The notes under the pieces are model-generated. The model was not told where the DNA came from and did not search any database. It worked only from the letters and a program-made list of their open reading frames with translations. A stretch of DNA of 64,000 bases from Deinococcus arboris (GTDB lineage Bacteria > Deinococcota > Deinococci > Deinococcales > Deinococcaceae), in the NCBI RefSeq assembly GCF_009755355.1, contig NZ_WQLB01000002.1, forward strand, positions 1-64,000, read 5' to 3'. The position numbers were made by a program, and so were the translations under genes. The first letter of the stretch is position 1. Each line of letters starts with the position of its first letter. This document shows positions 52,954 to 62,554 of this stretch, in pieces.

Positions 52954-53594
52954 TGTGTGCCTCCTGCGGGCGCGGTGCTGGGTGCGGCCGGGGCTTCGGG
53001 GGTGCCGCCGCTGCCTTCGGTGCCTGTGCCCGCCTGCGTGGGGTCAAAGGTGTAGACCGTCAGGCCCATGGTGCTTTCCAGGGTCGGGTTGAAACTGGTG
53101 GCCTGCGGCAGTTGCAGGTTCACGCTGGTGACGGTGCTGAAGCGGCTCATGGTTTCCAGTGAGCGAAGGAAACGGAACAGCTGACCAAACTGCCCGCTGA
53201 CATTCAGGTTCAGGCTGATGGGGCGCACGCCGGCCGGTAGGCCCGTGACGTTACCGTTAGCCACCGTAAACCCGCTCATCTCGGCCCCGGCGGCGCTGGC
53301 GTTCAGGCGCACCTCGTCCAGTACGGCGTTGTAATTGGCCGTCTGGGGCAACGCAGACAGGAAAATCTGCTGCTCGGTAGTCAGGTTGGCCACCTCTTCG
53401 CGCAGGGCCGGCAGGCGCGCGGCGTTGGTGCGCAGGGTCAGCACGCGGGCATTGACGCTGTCCAGTTCGCTCTGCAGGCCGCTGATCTCGGTCTGGCGGG
53501 CCTGAAAGCGCATGACATACCACAGCGCACCGACTAGCAGGCAAACCGCCAGCACGATCAAGAAGATGTTGCGCGGGGCCAGTTTAGTTGACAC
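52950..53594 (-). CDS. pilO: type IV pilus inner-membrane protein PilO
   Basis: A 214-residue protein: one N-terminal membrane helix (8-27), a coiled coil (about 30-75: TEISGLQSELDSVNARVLTL) and a ferredoxin-like periplasmic domain (ISLNLNVSGQFGQLFRFLRSLE). It pairs with PilN. GTG start; overlaps pilN by 11 nt. Confidence 0.9.
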   Translation of the reverse strand: MSTKLAPRNIFLIVLAVCLLVGALWYVMRFQARQTEISGLQSELDSVNARVLTLRTNAARLPALREEVANLTTEQQIFLSALPQTANYNAVLDEVRLNASAAGAEMSGFTVANGNVTGLPAGVRPISLNLNVSGQFGQLFRFLRSLETMSRFSTVTSVNLQLPQATSFNPTLESTMGLTVYTFDPTQAGTGTEGSGGTPEAPAAPSTAPAGGTQ

Positions 53595-54280
53595 TGCCTG
53601 CTCCTTCGGCGCTGCCGGCCGGCGCAGCGGGGGCCGGTGCCGTGCCGTCCTGAGCAGGCGCCGCTGGGTCTGTCGCCGGGGGGGCAGTCACCGCCTGTAC
53701 GATGCCCACCGAGGCGTTAAAGGTGTAGTTGCTGGTTTCGCCTTCGCTTTGCAGGCTGCGGAAGTTCACGCCGAAGTTGGGGTTGTTCTCAAAGGTCCGC
53801 AGGAAGTTCACGACGGCCTGCTGACTGCTGGCGGTGCCCGTCAGGTCAATCTCGCGGGTTACATTTTTGCCGGTGTAAACCCCGGTTTGTTGCAGGGCCG
53901 TGAGGGCGTTGGCGTCTACGGCCTTGACCGCCATGCTCTGCAGCGCCACGCCACCGCCGGTGGGCAGCTGCGCGGTAAAGGCGGCCAGGTCATTGGTCCA
54001 GTAGGTTTTGCCCGCCCGCAGCTGCTCTGAGACGGCCGTAACCTGCGCCAGCGTGGTTTTTTGCTGATTCAGCTGGGCGTACTCCGCGCTGGCCGGCGCC
54101 AGCGCGGCGGCTTCGCCGTTTAGGGCGTCCAGCTGCTTGCGCAGGTCGCCCGCGCGGGTGCCCGTCACGACCTCACCGGCAATCAGGGCCAGGGCCGTGA
54201 CGGCGGCCAGGCCGATGGCCCCTGGAATCCAGGCATTGGGCTCGGCCTGCTTGCGGTACTGCTGCGGCAGCAGGTTGACT

Positions 54281-54288
<8 letters not shown>
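53584..54288 (-). CDS. pilN: type IV pilus inner-membrane protein PilN
   Basis: A 234-residue protein starting MVEVNLLPQQYRKQ (the PilM-binding INLLP-type motif), a membrane helix (24-43), coiled coil, and a periplasmic ferredoxin-like domain (REIDLTGTASSQQAVVNFLRTFE). The C-terminus is Ala/Pro-rich. Overlaps pilM by 8 nt. Confidence 0.92.
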
Positions 54289-55459
<1,171 letters not shown>

Positions 55460-55780
55460 TCTCCCTCCAGGGTCACGCGGATTTTAGCATTCCCTCATCT
55501 GACTGAGGGAAGGGGGCTGGGGGAGCCGGCAAGCAGGCGACAGAAAGAAGGACGTGAGGGTCATGGGCTTGGGCCATATGACCATCATTCCGCTTACCGA
55601 ACACTTACATCTGTACGAAACCCAATAACACCGCCCTGGTGGGCAAAATGAGAGCCTGGGCAGATTTGGGCAAGAGGGTCGTGGACAGCGCGGGGAGTCT
55701 GGTCAGCCTGAGGTTGTGGATGGCTCCTGGATGCGTGGAAGGGCCTGCCCGACACCTGCTGATCTGCCAATAAAGCGTGT
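55460..55780. other. pil promoter region, otherwise empty
   Basis: About 320 bp. The right part should include the pilM promoter (TAAAAT on the minus strand). No gene or repeat that I recognise. Confidence 0.4.
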
Positions 55781-56506
55781 TTAGCGCGGTTGAAGGTCAG
55801 GGCCGAACACCCGGATCTGACCGCTGGGCGTCACGGTCACCAGCTGGGCGCCCACCACGCCAATGCGTGCTTCGCTGTGCGGCACACTGGTCAGCACCCG
55901 CCCCGTGGCATCCAGTCGTTCCAGGCGCTGGCCTGTCAGGCGGTAGGTGCCGCTGGGTGTCTGCACCTGGGGCTGCGCCGCGCCGACCACACTGTCCAGC
56001 GTCAGGGTCAAAAACGCGGCGCTCCCGCTGCCCGTCTGGGTCGCCACACGCACCACCCGGCCAGCCAGTAACACAAAGTCCTCGCCCTGGGGGCTGGTCA
56101 GGGCGGCCTCGGGGGCGCCAAGGACGCCGGGCGCCGGCTGACCGCCGTAAGTCACGGCGCTGCCGTCTTCGCGGTAGGCGCGGGTGCTGCTCAGGGCCAC
56201 CACCCGCCCCACATTGACCGTGCGGGCGGCGCGGTCCAGGGTGACGGTGACCCCCAATCCTGGCAAGGCGGCCCAGGCGTCCTCGCCCTGCCAGGCGACA
56301 TCGGTGGCTCTGGGTATGGTCGGGCAGACCGGCGAAAAGGACGGCGCCCGCGCCACGCACGCCCGGCCCCCACTCGTCCACGCCACCCCCAGATCGCTGA
56401 AAGCCACCCGGAACGGCAGCGCCGCTCCAGTCGGTGAAGCCGTCTGGGTTGGCGCGCAGGCGGCGAGCAGCAGGGGGGCAAGGAGGGACGGCAGCAGGGC
56501 GCGCAT
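55781..56506 (-). CDS. lipoprotein, unknown (beta-propeller-like fragment)
   Basis: A 241-residue protein with a lipoprotein signal (MRALLPSLLAPLLLAACAPT, lipobox LAAC). The body is beta-rich with repeated short strands (SGTYRLTGQRLERLDATGRVL, LVTVTPSGQIRVFG), like a small propeller. No family named. ATG 56506 puts the lipobox in the right place; GACAAT is 6 nt upstream. Confidence 0.65.
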   Translation of the reverse strand: MRALLPSLLAPLLLAACAPTQTASPTGAALPFRVAFSDLGVAWTSGGRACVARAPSFSPVCPTIPRATDVAWQGEDAWAALPGLGVTVTLDRAARTVNVGRVVALSSTRAYREDGSAVTYGGQPAPGVLGAPEAALTSPQGEDFVLLAGRVVRVATQTGSGSAAFLTLTLDSVVGAAQPQVQTPSGTYRLTGQRLERLDATGRVLTSVPHSEARIGVVGAQLVTVTPSGQIRVFGPDLQPR

Positions 56507-56674
56507 GGCCGCATTGTCGGTCCCGAACCGCTGAGGGGCATGAAGGTCGGGACGGGCGCTCATGAGCCCATTGGTATCAGCACAGTGCTTGGGCGGCGCA
56601 GAGGTTTGAGGTGGTATGAGGACACCCGCGACGCCCGCTCCTTAAAAGTGCATCTCACAGAACAACCCGGACTC

Positions 56675-56755
56675 GTTGAAGGCTATGGGCCTCAACCGTG
56701 CTGAGGCGAAGGAAGTAAGTCTCTGTAAGAGGCAGTGGCGAAAGTGGAATTGAGC
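56675..56755 (-). repeat. inverted copy of the 38.3-kb small repeat
   Basis: Read on the minus strand, TCAATTCCACTT and the next ~65 bp align with 38270-38347 at most positions (for example ACTTACTTCCTTCGCCTCAG against ACTCACTTCGTTCGCCCCAG). It lies between the lipoprotein gene and murF; nothing else is seen in this 285-bp gap. Confidence 0.6.
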
Positions 56756-56791
56756 GGCGTCCTATGCCTCAAGGTGGAATTGCCGCCGCTG

Positions 56792-58066
56792 TCAGGCGTC
56801 GCCTCTTGCTTGCAGCAAAGCCTGCACTACCACGTCCAACCCCACTCCTTCCTGAGCGCGGCGCTCTGGCGTCCAGGAAATGCCGCGGCTGGCCTTAACC
56901 AGCACGGTGTCGCCGTCCCGAAGGTCCGCCAGAAGGGCGGCGAGCAGCTCGGGCACCGTGGCAAAGGCCCGTTCGCCCAGCTCGGCGGCGAACGCCCCTA
57001 CGCCGTAGGTCACGTCTGCCTTCTGCCGCGCCGCCTGGCCGACTTCGGCGTGCAGTTCGCGCTCGGTCGGGCCCAGTTCCAGCATGCGGCCCAGCACGCT
57101 AATGCGCCGCCCTGGCAGGGTCTGCAGGGCGTCCAGGGCTGCCTGGACCGCCACAGGCGAGGCGTTGTAAGCATCGTCAATCACGGTAAAGCGCCCCGGA
57201 TGCACCCGGTAGCGCCCGCCGGGCACATGCACGCCCCGCAGCCGGGCCGCTGCGTCGGGCAGCGCCACGCCCGCTTCACGGGCCAGCACCAGCGCCAGCA
57301 CAGCGGCCTCGGCCTGAACCGGCGCCCCATGAGGCAGAAAGACTGGCACCCCGGCAAAGGTAAAGCGCGCACCCTCCGGCGTGATCCTGAGGGTCTCTCC
57401 CCTGAAGGTTACGTCGCCAAAGCCGTAGCTCTGGGCTCCGGGATAAGAGGCCGCCGCCTGCGCTCCCACCAGGCTGCGCGTGCCGGCCAGAATCTCGCCT
57501 TTCTCCCGGGCGATGTTCTCCACGCTGCCCAACTGTTCCAGGTGCGCTGGGCCGATGGTCGTCACCACGCCCACGTCAGGCCGCACAAGGACCATCAGTT
57601 CGGCCATCTCGCCGGGGCGGTCAATGCCCATCTCGACCACCAGTGGGCGCCCGGCGCGGCCATGTTCAATCAGAAAGCAGGCGATAGCGGGCATAGTGTT
57701 GTACACCGGCATGAACAGGGCCTCCAGGGCCGCCGCCGCGTAGCTCTTGGCAGTGGTTTTACCGGCGCTGCCGGTGATGCCCACGACCAGCGGCGCGTGC
57801 GCCCGCTCGGCGCGTGCCCAGGCGAACAGGGCCGCCTGGGCGTCAGGCACCCGCACAGCCCCCGGCACGTCTAAGTCGGTCAGGATGAACGGCGCACCCG
57901 CCGCCTGCGCCTGATCTATGAACGTGTTGCCGTGCATCCGCTCGCCGGGCAGCGCCACGAACGCGGTGTCTGGCCCCGCCTCGCGTGAGTCCCAGGTCAG
58001 GTGCTGTGCGGGTCGGGCCTGCGGGTGGACAGCAGCGCTGAACGGCAATTGATGGGGGTCAAGCAT
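56792..58066 (-). CDS. murF: UDP-N-acetylmuramoyl-tripeptide--D-alanyl-D-alanine ligase
   Basis: A 424-residue Mur ligase adding D-Ala-D-Ala to the UDP-muramoyl tripeptide. N-terminal domain with WDSREAGPDTAFVALPGERMHGN, ATP-binding GITGSAGKTTAK (97-108), VVEMGIDRPGEMA, and the C-terminal domain with VIDDAYNASPVAVQAALDAL. TAGCCT is 6 nt before ATG 58066. No other mur genes lie nearby. Confidence 0.95.
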   Translation of the reverse strand: MLDPHQLPFSAAVHPQARPAQHLTWDSREAGPDTAFVALPGERMHGNTFIDQAQAAGAPFILTDLDVPGAVRVPDAQAALFAWARAERAHAPLVVGITGSAGKTTAKSYAAAALEALFMPVYNTMPAIACFLIEHGRAGRPLVVEMGIDRPGEMAELMVLVRPDVGVVTTIGPAHLEQLGSVENIAREKGEILAGTRSLVGAQAAASYPGAQSYGFGDVTFRGETLRITPEGARFTFAGVPVFLPHGAPVQAEAAVLALVLAREAGVALPDAAARLRGVHVPGGRYRVHPGRFTVIDDAYNASPVAVQAALDALQTLPGRRISVLGRMLELGPTERELHAEVGQAARQKADVTYGVGAFAAELGERAFATVPELLAALLADLRDGDTVLVKASRGISWTPERRAQEGVGLDVVVQALLQARGDA

Positions 58067-58072
58067 GGCCCG

Positions 58073-58078
58073 AGGCTA
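58073..58078 (-). promoter_or_regulatory. -10 element of murF (TAGCCT), leaderless-type
   Basis: TAGCCT, CGGGCC, then ATG 58066 on the minus strand. Confidence 0.5.
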
Positions 58079-58162
58079 GCAAAGCCCCCACTAAGGGAAC
58101 CTGGCAGACCAGCCCTGACACTCATCCCGCCTTTTTAGAACTGAGTACAATGAAAGCCTCTT

Positions 58163-59929
58163 ATGAGAAAAACGCCTCTGCTGCTGTTGACTGTGGCCCT
58201 GGGCCTGAGCGCCTGTACGACACCCCCAAGCACCCTGACGCCCGACCCGGTGAACGTGACGGTGCTGGGCCTGAACGATTTTCACGGCAACCTGGAACCG
58301 ACCGGTTTTACACCAGTTGGAGCAGAGAAGCCTATTAGCGCGGGCGGCACGGAAGCCATCGGCGCTGAACTGGCGGCGGCGCGCAAGGCCAACGCCAACA
58401 CGGTCTTCGTGGGCGGCGGCGACCTGATTGGCGCCAGCCCCATTACCTCGGGTCTGCTGCGCGACGAGCCGGCGGTGTACGCCCTGAACGCCCTGGGGAT
58501 GTCGGTCAGCGCGCTGGGCAACCACGAGTTTGACCAGGGCCTGACCGAGCTGCTGCGGATGCAAAATGGCGGCTGCGACAGCAACGACAAGGCCAAGGCC
58601 TGTAAGTTTGATCCCAACTACCGGGGCGCGACCTTTAAGTGGATCGGCGCGAATGTGCAGTACAACGCCAGCTCTGGCAAGACGGGGAGCCCCTTTGCTC
58701 CCTACGTGGTACAGAACGTAGGCGGCGCCAAAATTGCCTTTGTGGGGGCTGTGACCAAGACCACGCCGACCATTGTCAGCCCAGACGGCGTCAGCATGCT
58801 GACCTTTACGGATGAGGCCGACGCCGTTAATGCTGTCGTCCCCGAACTGAAGCGTCAGAACGTAGATGCCATCATCATGCTGATCCACGAAGGCGGTGAA
58901 ATTGTCAAGACTGACGCCAACGGCAAGCCTATCAACGCCGACGTAACCTACGCGACCGTGGGCTGCAAGGTTCTCAAGACTGACAGCCCCATTTACACCA
59001 TTGCCAAGCGGGTAGACCCGGCCGTGACGGCCATCATCAGCGGCCACACCCACCAGGGGTACAACTGCCTGGTTCCCGATCCTACTGGCAAGGACCGCAT
59101 CGTCATTCAGGGTGAGCAGTACGGTCACCTCCTGCAGCGCCTCGACCTGACGGTGGACAAGGCCAACCACAAGGTCATAACTGTGAAAGCGGAAAACTTG
59201 GTGGTCAATTACACGGAGCGCGAGAAGGCGGGTCAGCTTGACTTTGCGCAGACGCAGATTGTGACCACCGCCAAGAGCAAAGTGGCTGCCATCAGCAGCG
59301 TCGAGATCGCCCGCTTGGGTTCACCTCAGATTCAGCGCGGGATCGCCAACGCCCGTAACACCGAGTCACCCCTGGGCGACGTGATTGCCGACGCCCTTCT
59401 GGAAGCCGGCAAGGACCGAGGCGCTGTTATTGGCATCATGAACCCCGGCGGCATCCGCGCCGATTTGCCAGATTCCACCAAGATCAAAGCTAACAACGCC
59501 GTGAACTTTGGGGACGTGTTCGCCGTAAACCCCTTCGGCAATACCACCACTATCTTAACCCTGACCGGCGCCCAGATTGACGAAATGCTGGAGCAGCAGT
59601 TCTCAGGCGGCAATGCTGAGGCAGTTAAGCTATTGCAAGTGTCTGAAGGCTTCACTTACAGCTACAGCCAGAGCGCTGCGGCGGGCAGCAAGATCGACAT
59701 TGCCAGCATCAAACTGAACGGCACGGCCATCAGCCCCACCGGCACCTACCGCATTGCCACGAACAACTTCCTGGCGGCGGGTGGCGACAACTTTGCGGCA
59801 TTCAAGAGCGCGACCAATGTCGTGCAGTTGCCTGGCGTGGCCGACACCGACGTGCTGAGCAACTACCTCAAGCTGAAGGGCCCCAGCCTGACGAACACCG
59901 TCAAGGGCCGCATCGTCGTTCTGCCCTAA
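58163..59929 (+). CDS. 5'-nucleotidase / metallophosphoesterase lipoprotein
   Basis: A 588-residue secreted lipoprotein (lipobox LSAC, Cys18). The metallophosphatase domain shows [29 protein letters not shown], and SGHTHQGYN; the C-terminal nucleotidase domain shows [11 protein letters not shown] and [21 protein letters not shown]. It hydrolyses nucleotides or related phosphoesters at the cell surface, scavenging phosphate and nucleosides. TACAAT (58146-58151) lies 11 nt before the ATG. Confidence 0.94.
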   Translation: MRKTPLLLLTVALGLSACTTPPSTLTPDPVNVTVLGLNDFHGNLEPTGFTPVGAEKPISAGGTEAIGAELAAARKANANTVFVGGGDLIGASPITSGLLRDEPAVYALNALGMSVSALGNHEFDQGLTELLRMQNGGCDSNDKAKACKFDPNYRGATFKWIGANVQYNASSGKTGSPFAPYVVQNVGGAKIAFVGAVTKTTPTIVSPDGVSMLTFTDEADAVNAVVPELKRQNVDAIIMLIHEGGEIVKTDANGKPINADVTYATVGCKVLKTDSPIYTIAKRVDPAVTAIISGHTHQGYNCLVPDPTGKDRIVIQGEQYGHLLQRLDLTVDKANHKVITVKAENLVVNYTEREKAGQLDFAQTQIVTTAKSKVAAISSVEIARLGSPQIQRGIANARNTESPLGDVIADALLEAGKDRGAVIGIMNPGGIRADLPDSTKIKANNAVNFGDVFAVNPFGNTTTILTLTGAQIDEMLEQQFSGGNAEAVKLLQVSEGFTYSYSQSAAAGSKIDIASIKLNGTAISPTGTYRIATNNFLAAGGDNFAAFKSATNVVQLPGVADTDVLSNYLKLKGPSLTNTVKGRIVVLP

Positions 59930-59947
59930 TCCGGCAAGAACACAAAA

Positions 59948-59977
59948 GATGGCCGGGGCATGAAAGCCCTGGCCATC
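59948..59977. terminator. terminator between convergent nucleotidase and rsr genes
   Basis: GATGGCCGGGGC (59948-59959) pairs with GCCCTGGCCATC (59966-59977), one G-T wobble, followed by GGCCTTTTGC on the plus strand and CTTTTGTG on the minus. Confidence 0.82.
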
Positions 59978-60004
59978 GGCCTTTTGCTCTAGGCGCTCTG
60001 CGTA

Positions 60005-61612
60005 TTACAACGCTCCCCGCGCGAAGTCCGCCATCACGCCCGGCGCCGCCGAATCGAAGCCCACCACGTCCAGCATGTCGGCCCGGTTGGGGTCGGCAAT
60101 CGTGAACCCCGTAGCGGTCAGGCCAACCACGATCAGGCGCGCGCCGATGCCCATCTTCTGACAGTAGCGGTCCAGTGCGGCGGTCGGGTGAACCGTCCCG
60201 GCCCAGGTTTCGTTGTCGGTGTAGACCACGAAGGTGTCGATCTTGAGCTTCTGCTGGGCGGCCCACAGCATGGGCTGGGCGCAGTCAGTGGGTCCAAAGC
60301 TGGCGCTCTGGGCCTTGCGCATGGCCGCTTCCAGCGTGTCGCGCGCCGTGATGTTCAGGGGCCGGAATTGCCCAGCAAAACCCATCGTCAGGGCGCTCGG
60401 CTCGGTGCGCAGGGCGACCAGACTCATGGCGGCGGCGGCCATGTTGGGGCTCAGGCCGGGGACACCGCCCACCTGCCCGCAGGTCATGGACCCCGAGATA
60501 TCCAGTGCCAGCAGATGCCGCGTGCCCGCCGCCTGCACATTGCCGAAGGCCAGGTGAAATGCGTCTTCTAACGCGTCCACCACCTTCGGCACGGGCAGCC
60601 ACTCACCCTTGCCCTTCACGCCGCGCCCCTGAGCGTAGACCAAGCGGGCCTTCAACACATCCAGCGGGTGGATGCGCCCGCGCTTCAGGGCGGCGGGGTT
60701 AGCCAAGCGCTCGACCACACTCTGCACGGTGTCACGGTCGTTCACCGTCAGGACGCCCACACGGCCCAGGTTGCCGAGGTTGCGCAGCAGCCAGGTCAAG
60801 CCGTTGGTCTGCATGGCGGCGCGGTAGACCTCGGACCCGCGCAGGTGGGTGGGCACCGCTTCGATGGGCAGGCCGTAGCCCTGCATCAGCGTGGCGGCGT
60901 CCCGGTCAGTCGTGGCACTGGCCGCCAGCAGGTGGCCTTCAATCACGCGCAGGGCGGGCGCACTCACATCGGCGCCGAGATCGGGCAGTGCGCCGCCGGC
61001 CATGAATTTCAGCACCGCGTTGCGCTCGGCATCCACTGTCTTGGGGTGGCTTTTGCGCAGGGCGTCGCGCTGGCTCCAGCCGTCGCGGCTCTTGTACTTC
61101 ACGGCCCACAGGGCCAGCTTCTGCACGTCTGCCGTTTCATATACGTTCGCCACGCCCCGACGGGTCAGGCGGCCCCAGCCGCCCAGGGTGTCCGCAAAGG
61201 CCAGAAAGTGCAGCAGCATGGTGCCGGTGCGGGCCACCTCGGGCAGCGCGGCCCAGGCCGCCTGACGGTCAGCGGCGTTCGGAGCCGTCTTGGCGATCAG
61301 CGCCAGCACCAGCAGTGCAGGGTCTGTCTTAGGCGCCCGGCCAGCGCGTACCACGTCTAACGTCACGCGCAGGGCCGCCGCAGTGTCCACCTGTACGAAG
61401 GTCTTCACGAACTCAGTAGCCTGAACGGTGTGGGGCCGTTCCGCAGCGTAGAAGGTGCCTCCCTCTGTTCCCAGGATCAGAAAGCGCGTCAGCCGGGCCT
61501 CGTCGCTCAGGCCGTAAACGAACCCACCAGCGTTGTTCTTCATCTGGTGCGGGTCGAGTTGTTCAGTCTGGAGGCGGCGGGCAGGGGTGATCGAGTTCAG
61601 CAGGTTCTTCAT
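60005..61612 (-). CDS. rsr: Ro60 orthologue Rsr (TROVE domain protein)
   Basis: A 535-residue TROVE ring protein. HEAT-like RNA-binding part (about 1-355) with N-terminal VYGLSDEARLTRFLILGTEGGTFYA, then a von Willebrand A domain whose MIDAS motif DISGSM is at 371-376. In D. radiodurans the orthologue binds Y RNA, aids 23S rRNA maturation and, with PNPase, forms an RNA-degrading complex used after UV or starvation. ATG 61612 has an AAGGAGGG ribosome site. It lies directly downstream, on the same strand, of the Y-RNA/tRNA cluster at 61.7-63.0 kb. Confidence 0.96.
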   Translation of the reverse strand: MKNLLNSITPARRLQTEQLDPHQMKNNAGGFVYGLSDEARLTRFLILGTEGGTFYAAERPHTVQATEFVKTFVQVDTAAALRVTLDVVRAGRAPKTDPALLVLALIAKTAPNAADRQAAWAALPEVARTGTMLLHFLAFADTLGGWGRLTRRGVANVYETADVQKLALWAVKYKSRDGWSQRDALRKSHPKTVDAERNAVLKFMAGGALPDLGADVSAPALRVIEGHLLAASATTDRDAATLMQGYGLPIEAVPTHLRGSEVYRAAMQTNGLTWLLRNLGNLGRVGVLTVNDRDTVQSVVERLANPAALKRGRIHPLDVLKARLVYAQGRGVKGKGEWLPVPKVVDALEDAFHLAFGNVQAAGTRHLLALDISGSMTCGQVGGVPGLSPNMAAAAMSLVALRTEPSALTMGFAGQFRPLNITARDTLEAAMRKAQSASFGPTDCAQPMLWAAQQKLKIDTFVVYTDNETWAGTVHPTAALDRYCQKMGIGARLIVVGLTATGFTIADPNRADMLDVVGFDSAAPGVMADFARGAL

Positions 61613-61695
61613 GGGAATTCGGCCCTCCTTCGTGGGGGCAGGGGAGATGGGTGCTGGACATGCGCCAGCGGCGACCCCGGCGCTCATCGCCTGGG

Positions 61696-61770
61696 TGGTG
61701 AACCGGGCAGGAATCGAACCTGCGCCTGCTGAGCTTCAATCAGCCGCTCTGCCATCTGAGCGACCGGTTC
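61696..61770 (-). tRNA. tRNA-Phe (GAA)
   Basis: A complete 75-nt tRNA. Acceptor GAACCGG/CCGGTTC, discriminator A, encoded CCA; D stem GCTC/GAGC; anticodon stem GCTGA/TCAGC, loop TTGAAGC, anticodon GAA at 61735-61737; T arm GCAGG/CCTGC with TTCGATT. G at position 37 instead of A is unusual for a bacterial Phe tRNA. Confidence 0.85.
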
Positions 61771-61778
61771 ATGTGAGG

Positions 61779-61898
61779 TGGAACGGGTGGGAGTCGAACC
61801 CACGACCTCTCGATTAACAGTCGATAAGCCAGGTGCCATCGGCCCTAGAGGGCAAGGTGCGGCGCTGGCAAGTGCTCTCTCCACTGAGCTACCGTTCC
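61779..61898 (-). tRNA. tRNA-Asn (GTT) interrupted by a 47-nt Y-RNA-like insert
   Basis: Acceptor GGAACGG/CCGTTCC with discriminator A (61779), D stem GCTC/GAGC, T arm GTGGG/CCCAC. The anticodon loop CTGTTAA carries GTT (61816-61818). The 5' anticodon-stem strand CTCGA is split CT / CGA by 61824-61870; removing these 47 nt gives a perfect 73-nt tRNA-Asn. The insert folds on itself (GCCAG/CTGGC outside, GCCCT/AGGGC inside) and contains CACCTTGCCC and GGGCCGATGG, the two strands of the Y-RNA Ro-binding helix in reversed order. CCA is not encoded (CCT). Confidence 0.75.
61824..61870 (-). ncRNA. Y-RNA-like module inside tRNA-Asn (permuted)
   Basis: Strand CACCTTGCCC, a short TCTA-type loop and GGGCCGATGG. 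The helix GCCC/GGGC plus the CCGA facing CCTT internal loop is the one seen in the free-standing Y RNA at 62844-62977, but closed at the opposite end. Confidence 0.6.
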
Positions 61899-61910
61899 AA
61901 AAAAAGGGGT

Positions 61911-62053
61911 TGGGGACGGGCAGGATTTGAACCCGCAGGACAATGTTCCCTATAAGCCTTCGCGGTCGGCCTGGAAAACGGGCAAGGGGGTGCTAAAGCA
62001 AAGCTTCCCAGAGGAAGCAAACATTCGTGTCTACCAGTTCCACCACCGTCCCC
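61911..62053 (-). ncRNA. tRNA-like chimeric RNA with long insert replacing the anticodon arm
   Basis: 143 nt. Ends pair as an 8-bp acceptor-like stem (GGGGACGG/CCGTCCCC), T arm GCGGG/CCTGC with TTCAAAT, and a Leu-type D arm (GTGGAACTGGTAGACAC). In place of an anticodon arm, AATGTT pairs with AACATT around about 70 nt that include the hairpin GCTTCC/GGAAGC and the motif pair CCCTTGCCC ... GGCCGA. No normal anticodon loop or long variable arm is present. It is probably a tRNA-mimicking Y RNA rather than a decoding tRNA. Confidence 0.6.
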
Positions 62054-62076
62054 ACGGTGATGTTGCGAAGAAGGGG

Positions 62077-62202
62077 TGCAGCGGGGCGGGAGTCGAACCC
62101 GCGACCTATTGATGAAGAGGTAACCTTTCACAGCGGCCCAGAGATGGACAAATAGGTGTGAAAGCTGGTGCCAATGGCTCTGCCAACTGAGCTACCCGCT
62201 GC
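62077..62202 (-). ncRNA. tRNA-like chimeric RNA with Y-RNA-like hairpin in the anticodon position
   Basis: 126 nt. Acceptor-like stem GCAGCGGG/CCCGCTGC (8 bp), D arm GCTC/GAGC, T arm GCGGG/CCCGC with TTCGACT. Between D and T arms, ATTGG/TCAAT encloses an insert whose core is an 8-bp helix CTTTCACA/TGTGAAAG, an internal loop, and GTCCA/TGGGC with a TCTC tetraloop. TTTGTCCA and TGGGCCG match the permuted Y module. Removing the insert does not leave a normal anticodon loop. Confidence 0.6.
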
Positions 62203-62224
62203 ATGTTCAAGAATGGGTGGATCT

Positions 62225-62430
62225 AGACTGACTCACCTGAAGGCAAAACATTGCCAGCTCTGCGCGGCGAATGACCTCTGCCACCTGACTGTGAGGGCCG
62301 AAAATTTCGCCTCCGGCTGGCAAGGTGGGTGTCTGGCTTCGGACCAGGCACACCACTCATCCTCAAGCTGCGGCCCAAACGGGATGTAGAAAGTTGCGGG
62401 GCTGCGATACCCATCAGGCGTTGCCCTGCG
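62225..62430 (-). ncRNA. structured non-coding segment with Y-like motifs
   Basis: No protein-like frame. On the minus strand it contains CTGGTCCGAAG opposite CACCTTGCCAG (62347-62337 / 62327-62317), the vertebrate-like GGUCCGAAG form of the Ro-binding strand. A second possible permuted copy is CCCGTTTGGGCCGCAG. A hairpin CCACCT/AGGTGG spans 62327-62281. The boundaries and fold are uncertain. Confidence 0.4.
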
Positions 62431-62436
62431 AGGGGC

Positions 62437-62514
62437 TGGTGCTCCGAGCTGGATTTGAACCAGCACTGACACGGTTCTGAGCCGTGGTCCTCTACCAAGT
62501 TGGTATACCGGAGC
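62437..62514 (-). tRNA. tRNA-like gene with anticodon CAG
   Basis: 78 nt including CCA. Acceptor GCTCCGG/TCGGAGC, discriminator A; anticodon stem CACGG/CCGTG, loop CTCAGAA, anticodon CAG (62477-62479); T arm GCTGG/CCAGC with TTCAAAT. CAG would read Leu CUG, but there is no long variable arm as leucine tRNAs have, and the D arm (TACCAACTTGGTA) is irregular. It may be a divergent or mimic tRNA. Confidence 0.6.
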
Positions 62515-62554
62515 ATAGGGAGACCTCGTGGGGGCCGGAGCGGTCGGGAAGAGA

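Noticed and set aside
61430..61817. plus-strand frames near the tRNAs, and similar frames at 62233-62819 and 62847-63302 on the minus strand
   Set aside because: They translate structured RNA genes or their antisense (for example GRNRTCAC, NRAGIEPAPAE) and have no protein family.
61779..61898. group I or group II intron in tRNA-Asn
   Set aside because: The insert is only 47 nt and lies in the anticodon stem, far too small for a self-splicing intron.
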